From: Rhizobium sp.
GTDB lineage: Bacteria > Pseudomonadota > Gammaproteobacteria > Burkholderiales > Thiobacillaceae
Direction of reading: 5' to 3'
DNA: 64,000 nt
NCBI GenBank assembly: GCA_019459285.1
Contig: JAIBEL010000052.1
Coordinates: 60,306 to 124,305, forward strand
Position numbers and translations under genes: made by a program. This document shows positions 49,862 through 60,899 of this stretch, one piece after another (positions within the stretch are counted from its first letter, which is position 1; every line of letters starts with the position of its first letter). Below the pieces are notes generated by a model, which was not told the origin of the DNA, searched no databases, and saw only the letters and a program-made list of their open reading frames with translations.

Positions 49862-51025
49862 CTAAGAGTTTGAGAAAACTCGCCATTTTAACTTGTTTTC
49901 CGCGAATTCCACCAGCTTGCCGGCGAGCGACCCGGCCAGGCCGAGGCGGCCGCACCAGGCCTGTGCATGCCGTTCGATCGCCGCCTGGCGCTCACGCCAG
50001 GCGGCCCAGCAGGCTGCCATGCCGGGCGCGCCCGGCGTGGCATTCCAGTTCCGCCAGATCCCGCTCACCGCGTCCGCCGTCGCGCCGTCCAGGCCCCCCG
50101 TGTAGTGTGCCAGAAGCGCGCCCAGCTTGTCCCAATGCGCCCCCTCGGCCTGCGGATAGGCTTGCCACACCAACGGGCGGGCCGCCCACTGCGCACGCAC
50201 GCAGGAATCCTCGCCGCGTACGAAATTGAGGCCGCAGGCCCACAGCAGGCGGTCATACCGATCCTGGTTCATGAACGGCAGAACGTGCACCTGCAAGGCG
50301 CCGCGACTGCCGGTATCGCCCGCCCGCAAGCCGGGAACCGCCAGCCAGGCGGCCAGCTGAGGCATCACCCGGCCTTCGGGGACGAGGCAGGTGACCGGAT
50401 GCCAGTCGGCCGCCCAGGCATCGAGCAGATCGGGCAATGCCGGATTCTCATAGGCGAACAGCGACACCCGCAATTCATCCGCCCGCGGCGCAGCCAGTCC
50501 CAGTTCGCGCCAGAACGCCGGCATGCCATCCTGCACGAAAGCGGCGCGCCGTTCGGCCAGATCCGCCTCGACCAGCAGGCCGCCGGTGTCCGGCGTGTAA
50601 CCCGGAAAGAAGAAATACTTGGTCAACGGCAAGCGCGGGTGCGGCGAAGGCAGGCCATGGTGGGCGGCCACCCAGGGCTCGGCGCTCAGGTATTCGAGAT
50701 TGATCCAGACCGGCGACGGCGACTGCTCGCTCATGGCAGCCAGGTAGGCTTCCGGCAGCGCACAGCCGAATGCCTCGACCACCACCTCGGCCGGCCGGGT
50801 CGCCGCAAATGGCGACCGCCACGCGCAAACCGTCACACCCTCGCAGACCTGCCGATCCGCATCCACGACGATGGCCGGCCAGATATGCCGGAACGCGCGC
50901 AGATCATCCACCCACAAGCGCACGTCCAGGCCGTGCTCGCCGGCCAGCCCGCGCGCCAGGCGCCAGGCGATGCCGATGTCGCCATAGTTGTCGACGACGT
51001 TGCAGAAGATGTCCCAGGTGCGCAT
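49862..51025 (-). CDS. earP: EF-P Arg32 rhamnosyltransferase EarP
   Basis: 387 residues. N-terminus [21 protein letters not shown] (5-25) is the EarP (DUF2331) signature with the catalytic aspartates (D12, D16 here). Later motifs [17 protein letters not shown] and [22 protein letters not shown], the latter around the nucleotide-sugar site. GT-B fold enzyme that transfers rhamnose from dTDP-L-rhamnose to EF-P Arg32. Start at 51025 preferred over ATGs up to 51052. Confidence 0.94.
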   Translation of the reverse strand: MRTWDIFCNVVDNYGDIGIAWRLARGLAGEHGLDVRLWVDDLRAFRHIWPAIVVDADRQVCEGVTVCAWRSPFAATRPAEVVVEAFGCALPEAYLAAMSEQSPSPVWINLEYLSAEPWVAAHHGLPSPHPRLPLTKYFFFPGYTPDTGGLLVEADLAERRAAFVQDGMPAFWRELGLAAPRADELRVSLFAYENPALPDLLDAWAADWHPVTCLVPEGRVMPQLAAWLAVPGLRAGDTGSRGALQVHVLPFMNQDRYDRLLWACGLNFVRGEDSCVRAQWAARPLVWQAYPQAEGAHWDKLGALLAHYTGGLDGATADAVSGIWRNWNATPGAPGMAACWAAWRERQAAIERHAQAWCGRLGLAGSLAGKLVEFAENKLKWRVFSNS

Positions 51026-51052
51026 GGCGCGCATGCTACCGCATCCCATCAA

Positions 51053-51084
51053 ACGAAGAAGGCTCCGCGCGGAGCCTTCTTCGT
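51053..51084 (-). terminator. Terminator-like palindrome between psiF and earP
   Basis: ACGAAGAAGGCTCCGC and its exact complement form a 32-bp palindrome, followed on the minus strand by GTTTGATG. Likely ends psiF transcription before earP. Confidence 0.7.
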
Positions 51085-51100
51085 GTGTTCCCGGACCGGT

Positions 51101-51406
51101 TCAGTTCGACTTGCCGGAAAGACAGGTTTTCATGAACGCCTTGCGCGCATCGCCCTTCATCTGCTTGCCGGAGGCTTCGGCATTGCAGTCCTTCATGCGC
51201 TGCTGCTGGGCCGTAGCCTTGCTTCCCGGCGTTGCGCCACCTGACAGGCAGGATTTCATGAACGCCTTGCGCGCATCGCCGGAAAGCTGCTGCTTGCCCG
51301 CATCGGCGTTACAGGATTTCATCCGCTCCTGCTGGGCGGTTTCAGCCCATGCACCCGTGGCCAGCAGTGCGCCCGCCACCAATCCGATCAGCAGCATCCT
51401 CTTCAT
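51101..51406 (-). CDS. psiF: PsiF-repeat periplasmic protein
   Basis: 101 residues. Signal peptide (about 1-21, cut after GAWA), then two copies of the PsiF repeat (QQERMKSCNADAGKQQLSGD and QQQRMKDCNAEASGKQMKGD), each ending R-KAFMK-CLSG, with four cysteines. PsiF in E. coli is phosphate-starvation induced; function unknown. Longer upstream frame lacks a signal sequence, so ATG 51406 is chosen. Confidence 0.9.
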   Translation of the reverse strand: MKRMLLIGLVAGALLATGAWAETAQQERMKSCNADAGKQQLSGDARKAFMKSCLSGGATPGSKATAQQQRMKDCNAEASGKQMKGDARKAFMKTCLSGKSN

Positions 51407-51705
51407 CGCGACCCTTTCCTTGGTTGAATGGAAACCACAGTCTAGCCCAGCCCCTTGTTTTTTCTCGCTTTCCACTTGTAAAAACTCATGCGCGGTAGTA
51501 AAAAGCCAAAAGTTTGGTTTCAAGAACCGTACAGGTTTGGCATTACCACAGGGCATTACCGGGTAGCGCGCTTGAATTCAGACCGACGGCTAAAACAATC
51601 TCGCCGTCCTGTCATCCGCCAGAGTTTACGCCCCACGGGGTGGAGTCATGCTTATCGCGGTTATGTTTGTGGTTGTGTTTATGTTCCGCCAAGGAGGGAG
51701 TTGTA

Positions 51706-51912
51706 ATGGCAACAGGTACTGTCAAGTGGTTCAGCGACGCCAAGGGTTTCGGATTCATCACGCCAGATGACGGCGGCGAAGATGTGTTCGCACATTTCTC
51801 CGCCATCCAGTCCAGCGGTTTCAAGACCCTGAAGGAAGGCCAGAAAGTCAGCTTCGAAGTCAGCCAAGGTCCCAAAGGCAAGCAGGCTTCCAACATCCAG
51901 CCGCAAGGTTGA
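51706..51912 (+). CDS. cspA: Cold-shock protein, CspA family
   Basis: 68 residues, single cold-shock domain with RNP1 KGFGFIT (13-19) and RNP2 DVFAHFS (26-32). RNA chaperone. It has a strong AAGGAGGGAG ribosome site and a ~290-nt upstream gap that could hold a long leader, common for this family. The paralogue number and cold induction cannot be judged here. Confidence 0.95.
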   Translation: MATGTVKWFSDAKGFGFITPDDGGEDVFAHFSAIQSSGFKTLKEGQKVSFEVSQGPKGKQASNIQPQG

Positions 51913-51926
51913 ATTGTTGCGCTGAA

Positions 51927-51959
51927 ACAAAAAACCCCGCTTCGGCGGGGTTTTTTGTT
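51927..51959 (+). terminator. Terminator of the cold-shock gene
   Basis: AACAAAAAACCCCGC, loop TTCG, GCGGGGTTTTTTGTT: long perfect stem with T-run. Works in either direction. Confidence 0.95.
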
Positions 51960-52413
51960 GGCTGCGGGTGTTACTACGCAGATGACCCAAAGCTTCTGAA
52001 AACCTCGAATCCGCTCCGTTATCGGGGTTCCGCGGTGGCTTTACCGGACTTACCCATCCCCGGATGGCCACTGACATGCGCAAAAACCCACTCCTACCTC
52101 AAGGGTCTGCGTCTGCAGCTAGCAGTCTTTCGAGAAGTTCGCCGTCACGCTCCCTTACGGCCACGGACAGGAGTCCCCCAGTACCTTGTCCTTTCAGCCT
52201 CTGCGATGAGCAAAGTCAACGCCTCAGCATCACGCTCACGGGCCGCGTATTCCCACGACGAACCGGAACCCAGCATGACCGGGTGTAGTACCGCAGTCCT
52301 TCACCTTCTCGCACGACCGCCACAGTGGGCGACGAATCAGATCAGGAAAAAAACGATGCGATAAAAATTCAGATTGGTACTTGCAGGTTTGGGAAGCCTT
52401 TGTAGTAGCCGGG
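51960..52413. other. Gene-free region beside hipA
   Basis: No ORF with coding character, RNA gene or repeat was recognised in these ~450 bases. The sequence composition is uneven and the frames are short. At 51970-51981 lies GTTACTACGCAG, whose reverse complement recurs at 54244-54255 beyond hipB. It may be debris of an insertion that brought hipBA. Confidence 0.4.
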
Positions 52414-53766
52414 CTAAGCAGACGGCATCGCTTGAAGCTTCCGGGCCGCCTCCTCGAGTCCACCGAGAACGCTGTCAGCGACACGCTGCGAGAAACCCGC
52501 GGGGAGACTCGCACTGACCTCGGCAACGGCCGCCGGCGTGCGCGCCAGAATGTCCAGGATGAGGAGCTCCGCGCTGTCGCCGTAGCCCACTCTCCTCGCC
52601 GTGGTGTTGAAGTGCCTACGATGGATATGGGACATCGAGCAATGCCTGTTCTTGCCTAGCAGCGCCATGGCGAGCTTGAGTTCATGAAGCGACCACTGGT
52701 TGGGGCCGTCGCCGAGCACGGGATATGCGGACATGACGTCGTACAGCCGGGTGAGCCTGAAGCGCCCACCCAGGAGGATATGCAGGCTGAAGTTCTTGGC
52801 GTGCCCATCCGGCGCCCGCAAGAGCCAGAACAGGATCTGCGTGGCAAGCAACGTGCGCATGTCCTGCTCGGCGTTCACCGACTGCCTGAGCGTGGTGAAC
52901 AGCGCCCTCAGCCCGGGCCCTCCGTCGCTTTCATACTTGAGGTGCGGCGACACGCCCGCGACCTGGCAGAAATCCTCTTGAGGCAGGCGCATCAACCAGC
53001 GGCCATCCGCCGAAATCTGGCGATCGAAGCGTTCGACGATAAGCACGCGCTGTTCCCCGAAGGACGCGATGGTGGCGTCGGCCACGTCAAGCCCGTATGC
53101 TTTCAGGATTCGCAGGCACAACCACTCGTTGTCGACAGAGGTGGTGAAGTCCGCCTTCCGCCCGCCCATGAGTCCGAGGGGGAGCTTGAAGATGTGGGTG
53201 GTCGGCGTAGCGCCCTGCGGCATCTGCCACTTGGCGTCCCACCACAGCAGCGCGGTCTTCTCCTGGGCGCCTGCCAGCGAAATACGGAAGTCGTCGTCCG
53301 GATTCTGGGCCGCTCCAAACCGGCCGGGTGCGACGACATCGACCAGGTGCCGCTCGATGTCGTCCTCAGCCAGCGGTTTCCCTTCGACCTGATAGAAGTT
53401 CCCTGGTATTTCATCCTCGCCGAGGAGCTGTACCGCGCCAACGCAGTCTCGCCCAATGGCTTTCAGAAGGTCGAATGAGTCCGTGGACCCCGTCTTGAAC
53501 CGAGCGGCCACCCGCTTGCGAATCGGCTCGCTGTCCGGAAGCAGGTTGTCGAAGTAGTTCGAAACGGCCGGGCCTCTCAGCGGACCGTTATCGAGGCTGA
53601 AAGGTAACGAGAGCGATAATGGCCGCCCCACGTCGGACCGAACCCAGTTTGGATCGTACTGGAGCTGTGTCTCGCCGCGCGCCGGGATAGTCCATGTGCC
53701 CACGCGAATGCCGTTTGCCCAGATGGATAGGCTTCGGCTGTGCGATTTGCGGCCCACGGTCACCAC
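52414..53766 (-). CDS. hipA: HipA-family serine/threonine kinase toxin
   Basis: 450 residues. HipA N1 domain, then the kinase: autophosphorylation loop RISLAGAQEKTALL (161-174, Ser163), nucleotide lysine in HIFKLP (K194), catalytic DGHAKN (320-325) and metal-binding D343 (LYDVMSAYP). Full active-site set, so probably active; E. coli HipA phosphorylates glutamyl-tRNA synthetase. Start is GTG 53766 or GTG 53763, overlapping hipB by up to 7 nt. Confidence 0.92.
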   Translation of the reverse strand: MVTVGRKSHSRSLSIWANGIRVGTWTIPARGETQLQYDPNWVRSDVGRPLSLSLPFSLDNGPLRGPAVSNYFDNLLPDSEPIRKRVAARFKTGSTDSFDLLKAIGRDCVGAVQLLGEDEIPGNFYQVEGKPLAEDDIERHLVDVVAPGRFGAAQNPDDDFRISLAGAQEKTALLWWDAKWQMPQGATPTTHIFKLPLGLMGGRKADFTTSVDNEWLCLRILKAYGLDVADATIASFGEQRVLIVERFDRQISADGRWLMRLPQEDFCQVAGVSPHLKYESDGGPGLRALFTTLRQSVNAEQDMRTLLATQILFWLLRAPDGHAKNFSLHILLGGRFRLTRLYDVMSAYPVLGDGPNQWSLHELKLAMALLGKNRHCSMSHIHRRHFNTTARRVGYGDSAELLILDILARTPAAVAEVSASLPAGFSQRVADSVLGGLEEAARKLQAMPSA

Positions 53767-54032
53767 CCCGCCGACGTGCGCTGCGCGGATTCGTCGATCC
53801 TCGACCCGACACTAAGCTCGAGGCCCAGCACAGCGCACCACGCCAGTAGCTGTCCAAGGCTCAAGTTACCGGCGTTCTGCTCCAAGAAGGATACCCGGGG
53901 CTGGCTCAAGCCCAGGCGGCTGGCGAGCGCCGCCTGCGACATGCCGCGGGCTTTGCGTGCGGACAACAGCGTCTGCCCCAGCTGCGGGGCGGTCAGGAGC
54001 ACCAGGGGACGTTTGGCCATGATCGCAATCAT
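53760..54032 (-). CDS. hipB: HipB-family antitoxin, XRE HTH
   Basis: 90 residues, or 86 from the second ATG (54020). XRE helix-turn-helix near 28-58 (MSQAALASRLGLSQPRVSFLE). It neutralises HipA and autorepresses the operon. Gene order hipB-hipA is standard. Several CGAATA half-sites lie upstream. Confidence 0.9.
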   Translation of the reverse strand: MIAIMAKRPLVLLTAPQLGQTLLSARKARGMSQAALASRLGLSQPRVSFLEQNAGNLSLGQLLAWCAVLGLELSVGSRIDESAQRTSAGW

Positions 54033-54035
54033 CCG

Positions 54036-54100
54036 TTATCCGAACAATTTAAACTTACTCGCATTGCGAATAAATGTCAAATATTCGAAAAACGAATATT
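54036..54100 (-). promoter_or_regulatory. hipBA promoter with palindromic operators
   Basis: TTGACA on the minus strand (54080-54075) is a perfect -35 box. TTACTCGC / GCGAATAA (54055-54073, one mismatch) lies in the spacer, and AATATTCG / CGAATATT (54080-54100) with an AAAAA centre is a perfect inverted repeat. Repeated CGAATA halves suggest cooperative HipB binding. Confidence 0.65.
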
Positions 54101-54440
54101 CTAGAATTATTTGCTATTGCGATAACCATGGGGGTTTGTCTGAGGCGAGCCGTAAGCACATGAAGCTGCACAGCGGAAAAATATATCGCAGATTCTCACC
54201 ACTAACGTCACGCAACTCCTTGAAACGTTAGAAAATTAGTCGCCTGCGTAGTAACCCCTTTGGCTACCGCCTATACGTACGACAAGGGAAACCCGGGAAT
54301 AGCTCCGAGTATTCCTTCGCCCGGAGGACATCGGTGAAATCACCAGGGGGACGGTCGTTCGGCCCGTTCAATAAAGCAATTGTGGTCAGGACTCGGGACG
54401 ATGCCCTTGGCATAGTTCGCCCTGTGGATAGGGAACGGCG
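54101..54440. other. Gene-free region between hipB and the AraC gene
   Basis: About 340 bases without a convincing gene. It includes CTGCGTAGTAAC (54244-54255), the inverted partner of 51970-51981. AraC-gene promoter should lie near the right end; no clear -35/-10 pair was found. Confidence 0.4.
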
Positions 54441-55310
54441 ATGAATGACACGAAGGCAAAGGCGTACGCGGCGCGATTCGGCAAGGTGCTCGATTACATC
54501 GAGACCCACCTCGACGAAGTGCTATCCGTGGAACAACTGAGCCGGATCGCGAATTTCTCGAAGTATCACTTCCACCGGCAGTTTGCCGAACATACAGGCG
54601 TCAGCGTCTTCAGATATATCCAATTGCTGCGGTTGCGACAGGCCACCTACCGCCTTGCCTTCGACCACGGCGCCCGGATCATCGACATCGCGCTGGAAGC
54701 CGGCTTCGAAAATCCGGAGTCGTTTTCGCGCGCGTTCAGGAATACCTTCGAACAGTCGCCCTCGGAATTCAGGCGGCATCCGAAATGGGAAACCTGGCAC
54801 GCGCGTTACCGGTTCCGCACCCCGGAAAGGAAACAAACCATGGAAGTAGAGATCGTCGATTTCGAAACGACCCGAATCGCCGTGCAGGAACATCGCGGCC
54901 CGATCGAGCTGCTCAACGATACGGTTGGGCAATTTATCATCTGGCGCAAGGCGAACGGCCTGTCGCCCGTCAAGACCAGCCGGACCTTTGGCATCGCCTA
55001 CGACAACCCTGATACCACCGAGCCGGAAAAATTCCGCTTCGACATCTGCGGCGAGGTGACCGGCGAGGTCCCGGCCAACCCGCAGGGCGTAGTCGCCAAG
55101 ATCATCCCCGGCGGCCGCTGCGCGCGCGTTCGCCATCGGGGCACCCACACCCGGCTCGGCGAGTCCGCCATCTACCCCCTGTACCGCGACTGGCTACCGG
55201 CAAGCGGCGAGGAACTGCGCGACTTCCCGCTGTATTTTCATTACCTGAATCTGCTGCCGGAAACGCCGGAACACGAACTGGTCACGGATGTCTATCTGCC
55301 GCTGAAATAG
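54441..55310 (+). CDS. AraC-family regulator with GyrI-like effector domain
   Basis: 289 residues. Two HTH motifs in the first ~110 residues (LSVEQLSRIANFSKYHFHRQF and IDIALEAGFENPESFSRAFRNTF), then a GyrI/SbmC-like ligand-binding domain (about 132-289). Proteins of this design, such as Rob and related multidrug sensors, respond to small molecules. No obvious target next door; icd is convergent. AGGGA precedes the ATG. Confidence 0.92.
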   Translation: MNDTKAKAYAARFGKVLDYIETHLDEVLSVEQLSRIANFSKYHFHRQFAEHTGVSVFRYIQLLRLRQATYRLAFDHGARIIDIALEAGFENPESFSRAFRNTFEQSPSEFRRHPKWETWHARYRFRTPERKQTMEVEIVDFETTRIAVQEHRGPIELLNDTVGQFIIWRKANGLSPVKTSRTFGIAYDNPDTTEPEKFRFDICGEVTGEVPANPQGVVAKIIPGGRCARVRHRGTHTRLGESAIYPLYRDWLPASGEELRDFPLYFHYLNLLPETPEHELVTDVYLPLK

Positions 55311-55319
55311 GTGGACAGC

Positions 55320-55348
55320 GAACAGGCAACACATGGCGTTGCCTGTTC
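55320..55348. terminator. Stem-loop between AraC gene and icd
   Basis: GAACAGGCAAC, 7-nt loop, GTTGCCTGTTC, placed between convergent stops (10 nt and 6 nt away). No T-run. Confidence 0.6.
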
Positions 55349-55353
55349 AAACC

Positions 55354-56592
<1,239 letters not shown>

Positions 56593-56619
56593 AATGTCTC
56601 GAAACGATAAAATGGGACT

Positions 56620-57177
56620 TTGTCCCCACCCGAAGTGTCGCGTCTTATTTTGTTCAACAAGCCCTATGGCGTGCTCAGCCAGTTCACCCCGGAAGGTCGC
56701 TGGCAGGGCTTGCGGGATTACCTCGCGCTGCCGGGCGTCTACGCGGCCGGACGACTGGACGCCGACAGCGAGGGCCTGCTGATTTTAACCGATGATGGCG
56801 CGCTCCAGAGCCGCATTGCCGATCCCCGGCACAAGCTGCCCAAAACCTACTGGGTGCAGATCGAGGGCGCGCCGACGGATGCCGACCTCGACCCCTTGCG
56901 CCGCGGCGTCGATCTCGGCGACTTCGTCACCCGCCCGGCCCGGGCGCGCCTCATCGACGAACCCGCCGGCCTGTGGCTGCGCAACCCGCCGATCCGCTTC
57001 CGCCAGGCCATCCCCACAAACTGGATCGAACTCACGATCAGCGAAGGCAAGAACCGCCAGGTGCGGCGGATGACGGCGAAGATCGGCTTCCCGACGCTGC
57101 GGCTAATCCGCGCCGCTGTCGGCGAATGGCGCCTGGACACACTGCAACCCGGAGAATGGAAAGAGAGCCATGTCTGA
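56620..57177 (+). CDS. rluE: 23S rRNA pseudouridine synthase, RluE type
   Basis: 185 residues with catalytic [11 protein letters not shown] (near 44-54) and the family end [22 protein letters not shown]. RluE modifies U2457 in E. coli. The start is TTG 56620; GTG 56635 is an alternative that aligns with LILFNKPYG. Divergent from icd by 27 nt. Overlaps nudJ by 8 nt. Confidence 0.92.
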   Translation: MSPPEVSRLILFNKPYGVLSQFTPEGRWQGLRDYLALPGVYAAGRLDADSEGLLILTDDGALQSRIADPRHKLPKTYWVQIEGAPTDADLDPLRRGVDLGDFVTRPARARLIDEPAGLWLRNPPIRFRQAIPTNWIELTISEGKNRQVRRMTAKIGFPTLRLIRAAVGEWRLDTLQPGEWKESHV

Positions 57178-57637
57178 GCCAAGCCTGGATACAACGCAGT
57201 GGATGCCGCACGTGGTCGCCGCCGCCATCGTTGAACGCGACGGCACATTCCTGCTGGTCGAGGAGCACACGGCCGAAGGCCTGCGTCTCAACCAGCCGGC
57301 CGGCCACTGGGAACGCGGCGAAACGCTGATCGACGCCGTACGCCGCGAAGCGCTGGAGGAAACCGCGCACCACGTCGAGCCGACCGCTCTGCTCGGCTGC
57401 TACACCACGCACTATCCACTGCGCGACATCACCTACCTGCGCTTTGCCTATGTCTGCGGCGTCACCGGCTTCGACGCCGAACGCCCGCTGGACCACGGCA
57501 TCGTGCGCGCCCTCTGGCTGACGCCGGACGAACTCGCCGCCCATCCCACGCCGCACCGCAGCCCGCTGGTCATGCGCTGCGTGCGGGATTATCTGGCCGG
57601 GCGGCGCTTTCCGCTCGACTTCGTGAGCCACGCATGA
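57170..57637 (+). CDS. nudJ: NUDIX hydrolase, NudJ type
   Basis: 155 residues with a full Nudix box ([20 protein letters not shown], about 44-63). NudJ of E. coli dephosphorylates the thiamin precursor HMP-PP and nucleoside diphosphates. Placed between rluE and mnmA, as in E. coli; overlaps mnmA by 4 nt. Confidence 0.92.
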   Translation: MSEPSLDTTQWMPHVVAAAIVERDGTFLLVEEHTAEGLRLNQPAGHWERGETLIDAVRREALEETAHHVEPTALLGCYTTHYPLRDITYLRFAYVCGVTGFDAERPLDHGIVRALWLTPDELAAHPTPHRSPLVMRCVRDYLAGRRFPLDFVSHA

Positions 57638-58710
57638 GCACGCGCGTCGTCGTCGGCATGTCGGGCGGAGTCGATTCCTCCATCGCGGCCCATCTGCTGA
57701 AGCAGCAGGGCTACGACGTGCTCGGCGTCTTCATGAAAAACTGGAACGACGACGACAACACCGAGCAGTGCACCGCGACGCAGGACTTTCTCGACGTGCT
57801 GGCGGTGGCCGACGTACTCGGCATCGAGGTCGAGGCGGTCAACTTCGCCGCCGAATACAAGGAACGCGTGTTCAGCTACTTCCTCGCCGAATACCAGGCC
57901 GGCCGCACCCCCAACCCCGACGTGCTGTGCAATGCCGAGATCAAGTTCAAGGCCTTCCTCGACGACGCCATCGCGCGCGGCGCCGAGTTCATCGCCACCG
58001 GCCACTACGTCGGCAAGGGACAGGATGCGGCCGGCCGCGCCACGCTCTTGCGGGCAGCTGACGCCAACAAGGACCAGAGCTACTTCCTCTATCGCCTGAA
58101 CCAGACGCAGCTCGCCCCTTCCCTGTTTCCGCTGGCGCACCTGCCCAAGCCCGAGGTACGCAGGATCGCCACACAGATCGGCCTGCCCAACGCCGCCAAG
58201 AAGGACAGCACGGGAATTTGTTTTATCGGCGAGCGCAACTTCCGCGAATTCCTCGAGCGCTACCTGCCGCGCGACCCCGGCGACATGACCACACCCGAAG
58301 GCCACGTCGTCGGCCGTCATCAGGGCCTGACGTACTACACCCTCGGCCAGCGCCAGGGCCTCGGCATCGGCGGGCAGAAGGACGGCAGCACCGAGCCGTG
58401 GTTCGTCGCCGCCAAGGACATGGCGAGCAACACGCTGATCGTGGTGCAAGGCCACGAGCATCCGTTGCTCAAGCGCTCGACGCTCGCCGCCGGCCAGCTC
58501 AACTGGATCAGCGGCGTCACACCCGATCCGGCCAAGCCCTACACCGCCAAGACCCGCTATCGCCAGACCGACTCGCCCTGCCGCATCACCCGGCTCGACG
58601 ACGACACGCTCGAACTCGCGTTCGACAGTCCGCAATGGGCGGTTACGCCGGGACAGTCCGTCGTTCTGTATGACGGCAACGTGTGCCTGGGCGGCGGCAT
58701 CATCATCTGA
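57634..58710 (+). CDS. mnmA: tRNA-specific 2-thiouridylase
   Basis: 358 residues. PP-loop SGGVDSS (about 9-15), catalytic Cys in LCNAEIKF near 98-105 and in GICFIGER near 194-201. Adds sulfur to U34 of tRNA-Lys, Glu and Gln. glnS, for which the modification matters, is encoded 249 nt downstream. Confidence 0.97.
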   Translation: MSTRVVVGMSGGVDSSIAAHLLKQQGYDVLGVFMKNWNDDDNTEQCTATQDFLDVLAVADVLGIEVEAVNFAAEYKERVFSYFLAEYQAGRTPNPDVLCNAEIKFKAFLDDAIARGAEFIATGHYVGKGQDAAGRATLLRAADANKDQSYFLYRLNQTQLAPSLFPLAHLPKPEVRRIATQIGLPNAAKKDSTGICFIGERNFREFLERYLPRDPGDMTTPEGHVVGRHQGLTYYTLGQRQGLGIGGQKDGSTEPWFVAAKDMASNTLIVVQGHEHPLLKRSTLAAGQLNWISGVTPDPAKPYTAKTRYRQTDSPCRITRLDDDTLELAFDSPQWAVTPGQSVVLYDGNVCLGGGIII

Positions 58711-58735
58711 AGGCCACCGTTTCGAGCCTTCTTTT

Positions 58736-58890
58736 TGTGGTTCGACAAGCTCACCACGAACGGAGTTAACAATGTGCCGTTCGCCCTGAGTCCTTCAACT
58801 TCGCTGACAGGCTTCGACGGACTCAGCATGAACGTTGCCAAGCGTGATTCCTGTTCCTTGGCCCGTTCGCCCTGAGCCTGTCGAAGGGCC
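58736..58890. repeat. REP-like palindromic repeat cluster
   Basis: Several imperfect copies of a palindromic unit: GGTTCGACAAGCTCACCACG (from 58739), CCGTTCGCCCTGAG (58778-58791), CTTCGACGGACTCAGCATGA (around 58816), and CCGTTCGCCCTGAGCCTG followed by TCGAAGGG (58864-58889). Inverted neighbours can form stem-loops. The unit TTCGACAGGCTCAGGGCGAACGG is a widespread REP-like repeat of proteobacteria; another copy is at 63383-63408. Confidence 0.75.
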
Positions 58891-58959
58891 CACTCGCTAC
58901 GATTCATAGAGGCGCCCCGAAACCGCTACAATCCACGCATTCCAGATTCCCATCACATC

Positions 58960-60654
58960 ATGTCGCACGAAGCCCCCGCACCCGCCGCCAACTTTATCCG
59001 CAACATCATCGACGAGCAGAATGCCGCCGGAAAATGGGGCGGCCGCGTCGAGACGCGCTTCCCGCCCGAGCCGAACGGCTATTTGCACCTTGGTCACGCC
59101 AAATCGATCTGTCTGAACTTCGGCCTGGCGCGCGACTACGGCGGCGTCTGCCATCTGCGTTTCGACGACACCAACCCGGAAAAGGAAAGCCAGGAATACG
59201 TCGATTCCATCGTCGAGTCAGTGAAGTGGCTGGGCTTCGACTGGGGTAGCCACCTCTACTTCGCGTCGAACTACTTCGACACCATGTACGCCTGCGCCGA
59301 AACCCTGATCCAGTCCGGCCACGCCTATGTCGATTCGCTGTCCGCCGACGACATGCGCGCCTACCGCGGCACGCTTACCGAACCGGGCAAGGACAGCCCC
59401 TACCGCAGCCGCAGCGCGGAAGAGAACCTCGACCTGTTCCGCCGCATGAAGGCCGGCGAATTCCCCGACGGCGCGCATGTTCTCAGGGCCAAGATCGACA
59501 TGGCCTCGCCCAACATCAACCTGCGCGACCCGGCGATCTATCGGATTAAACGCGCGCATCACCACAACACCGGTGACACCTGGTGCATCTATCCGATGTA
59601 CACCTACGCCCACCCGATCGAGGACGCGATCGAACACATCACGCATTCGATCTGCACGCTGGAATTCGAGGACCAGCGCCCCTTCTACGACTGGCTACTG
59701 GACAAGCTCGCCGACGGCGGCTTCTTCACCCGCCCGCTGCCGCAACAGATCGAGTTCGCGCGCCTGAATCTGACCTATGTCGTGCTCTCCAAGCGCAAGC
59801 TGATCCAGCTCGTCGACGAAAAGCACGTCTCCGGCTGGGACGACCCACGCATGCCCACGCTGGTCGGCGCGCGCCGTCGCGGCTACACCGCCGAAGGCTT
59901 CCGCCGCTTCACCGACCAGATCGGCGTGTCGAAATCCGACGGCTGGATCGACTACAGCGTGTTCGAAGCCTGCCAGCGCGATGTCTTGAATGACAGCGCG
60001 CTGCGCCGCATCGCCGTGCTCGACCCGGTGAAATTGATCATCGACAACTACCCCGAAGGTCAGTCAGAGGAGTGCTTCGCCCCCAACCATCCGCAGCAGC
60101 CCGAGCTCGGCAAACGCGCGGTGCCGTTCTCCAAGGAACTGTGGATCGAGCGCGAGGACTTCGAGGAAACCCCGCCCAAGGGCTATTTCAGACTCTTCCC
60201 CGGCAACTCGGTGCGCCTGCGCTACGGCTACGTCGTGAAGTGCACCGGCTGCGACAAGGATGCTGACGGCACCATCACCGCCGTGCACTGCGAGTACCTG
60301 CCCGACACCAAGTCCGGCACCCCCGGCGCCGACTCGGTCAAGGTCAAGGGCAACATCCACTGGGTTTCGGCCGCGCACGCCTACGAAGCCGAGGTACGGC
60401 TCTACGACCGCCTGTTCAAAACCGCGCAGCCCGGCGCCGAAACCGGCAACTTCCTCGACGACCTCAACGCCGATTCGGTGAAGGTGATCCGCGCGCAACT
60501 CGAACCCGCGCTCAAGGACGCCGCGCCCGAGCAGTCCTTCCAGTTCGAGCGGCACGGCTACTTCGTCACCGACCGCGTCGATACGAAGCCAGGCGCGCCG
60601 GTGTTCAACCGGACCGTGACCTTGAAGGATTCGTGGGTGAAGGCTGGCAATTAG
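58960..60654 (+). CDS. glnS: Glutaminyl-tRNA synthetase
   Basis: 564 residues. [12 protein letters not shown] (35-46) with the HIGH-type site, VLSKRKL near 268-274 as KMSKS-type loop, and the C-terminal beta-barrel anticodon domains. Class I enzyme charging tRNA-Gln directly. Preceded by REP-like repeats. No terminator seen after it; the next 245 bases (60655-60899) hold nothing recognisable. Confidence 0.97.
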   Translation: MSHEAPAPAANFIRNIIDEQNAAGKWGGRVETRFPPEPNGYLHLGHAKSICLNFGLARDYGGVCHLRFDDTNPEKESQEYVDSIVESVKWLGFDWGSHLYFASNYFDTMYACAETLIQSGHAYVDSLSADDMRAYRGTLTEPGKDSPYRSRSAEENLDLFRRMKAGEFPDGAHVLRAKIDMASPNINLRDPAIYRIKRAHHHNTGDTWCIYPMYTYAHPIEDAIEHITHSICTLEFEDQRPFYDWLLDKLADGGFFTRPLPQQIEFARLNLTYVVLSKRKLIQLVDEKHVSGWDDPRMPTLVGARRRGYTAEGFRRFTDQIGVSKSDGWIDYSVFEACQRDVLNDSALRRIAVLDPVKLIIDNYPEGQSEECFAPNHPQQPELGKRAVPFSKELWIEREDFEETPPKGYFRLFPGNSVRLRYGYVVKCTGCDKDADGTITAVHCEYLPDTKSGTPGADSVKVKGNIHWVSAAHAYEAEVRLYDRLFKTAQPGAETGNFLDDLNADSVKVIRAQLEPALKDAAPEQSFQFERHGYFVTDRVDTKPGAPVFNRTVTLKDSWVKAGN

Positions 60655-60899
60655 CCAGCCTAAAGTGGCCCAACCGCCTGCGCTGTATGGGCGGCTTCTC
60701 GGCCTGAGCCGACATCCAGATTCGCCGCTCAATTCATGCTGAACGTCACCTTTGTGGAAGCGTCGGCAATGAATGTTGTCGGCCAGAAGCGGAAGTTCAA
60801 GCCGAACGGCATAAGCGTCTCTTTCTCGCCCTAAGCAGCCATTAACCTGGCAGCGCCAGACTGGGCGACTGTGTAAAGTAGCCGTTGTATGTCGCGAAG

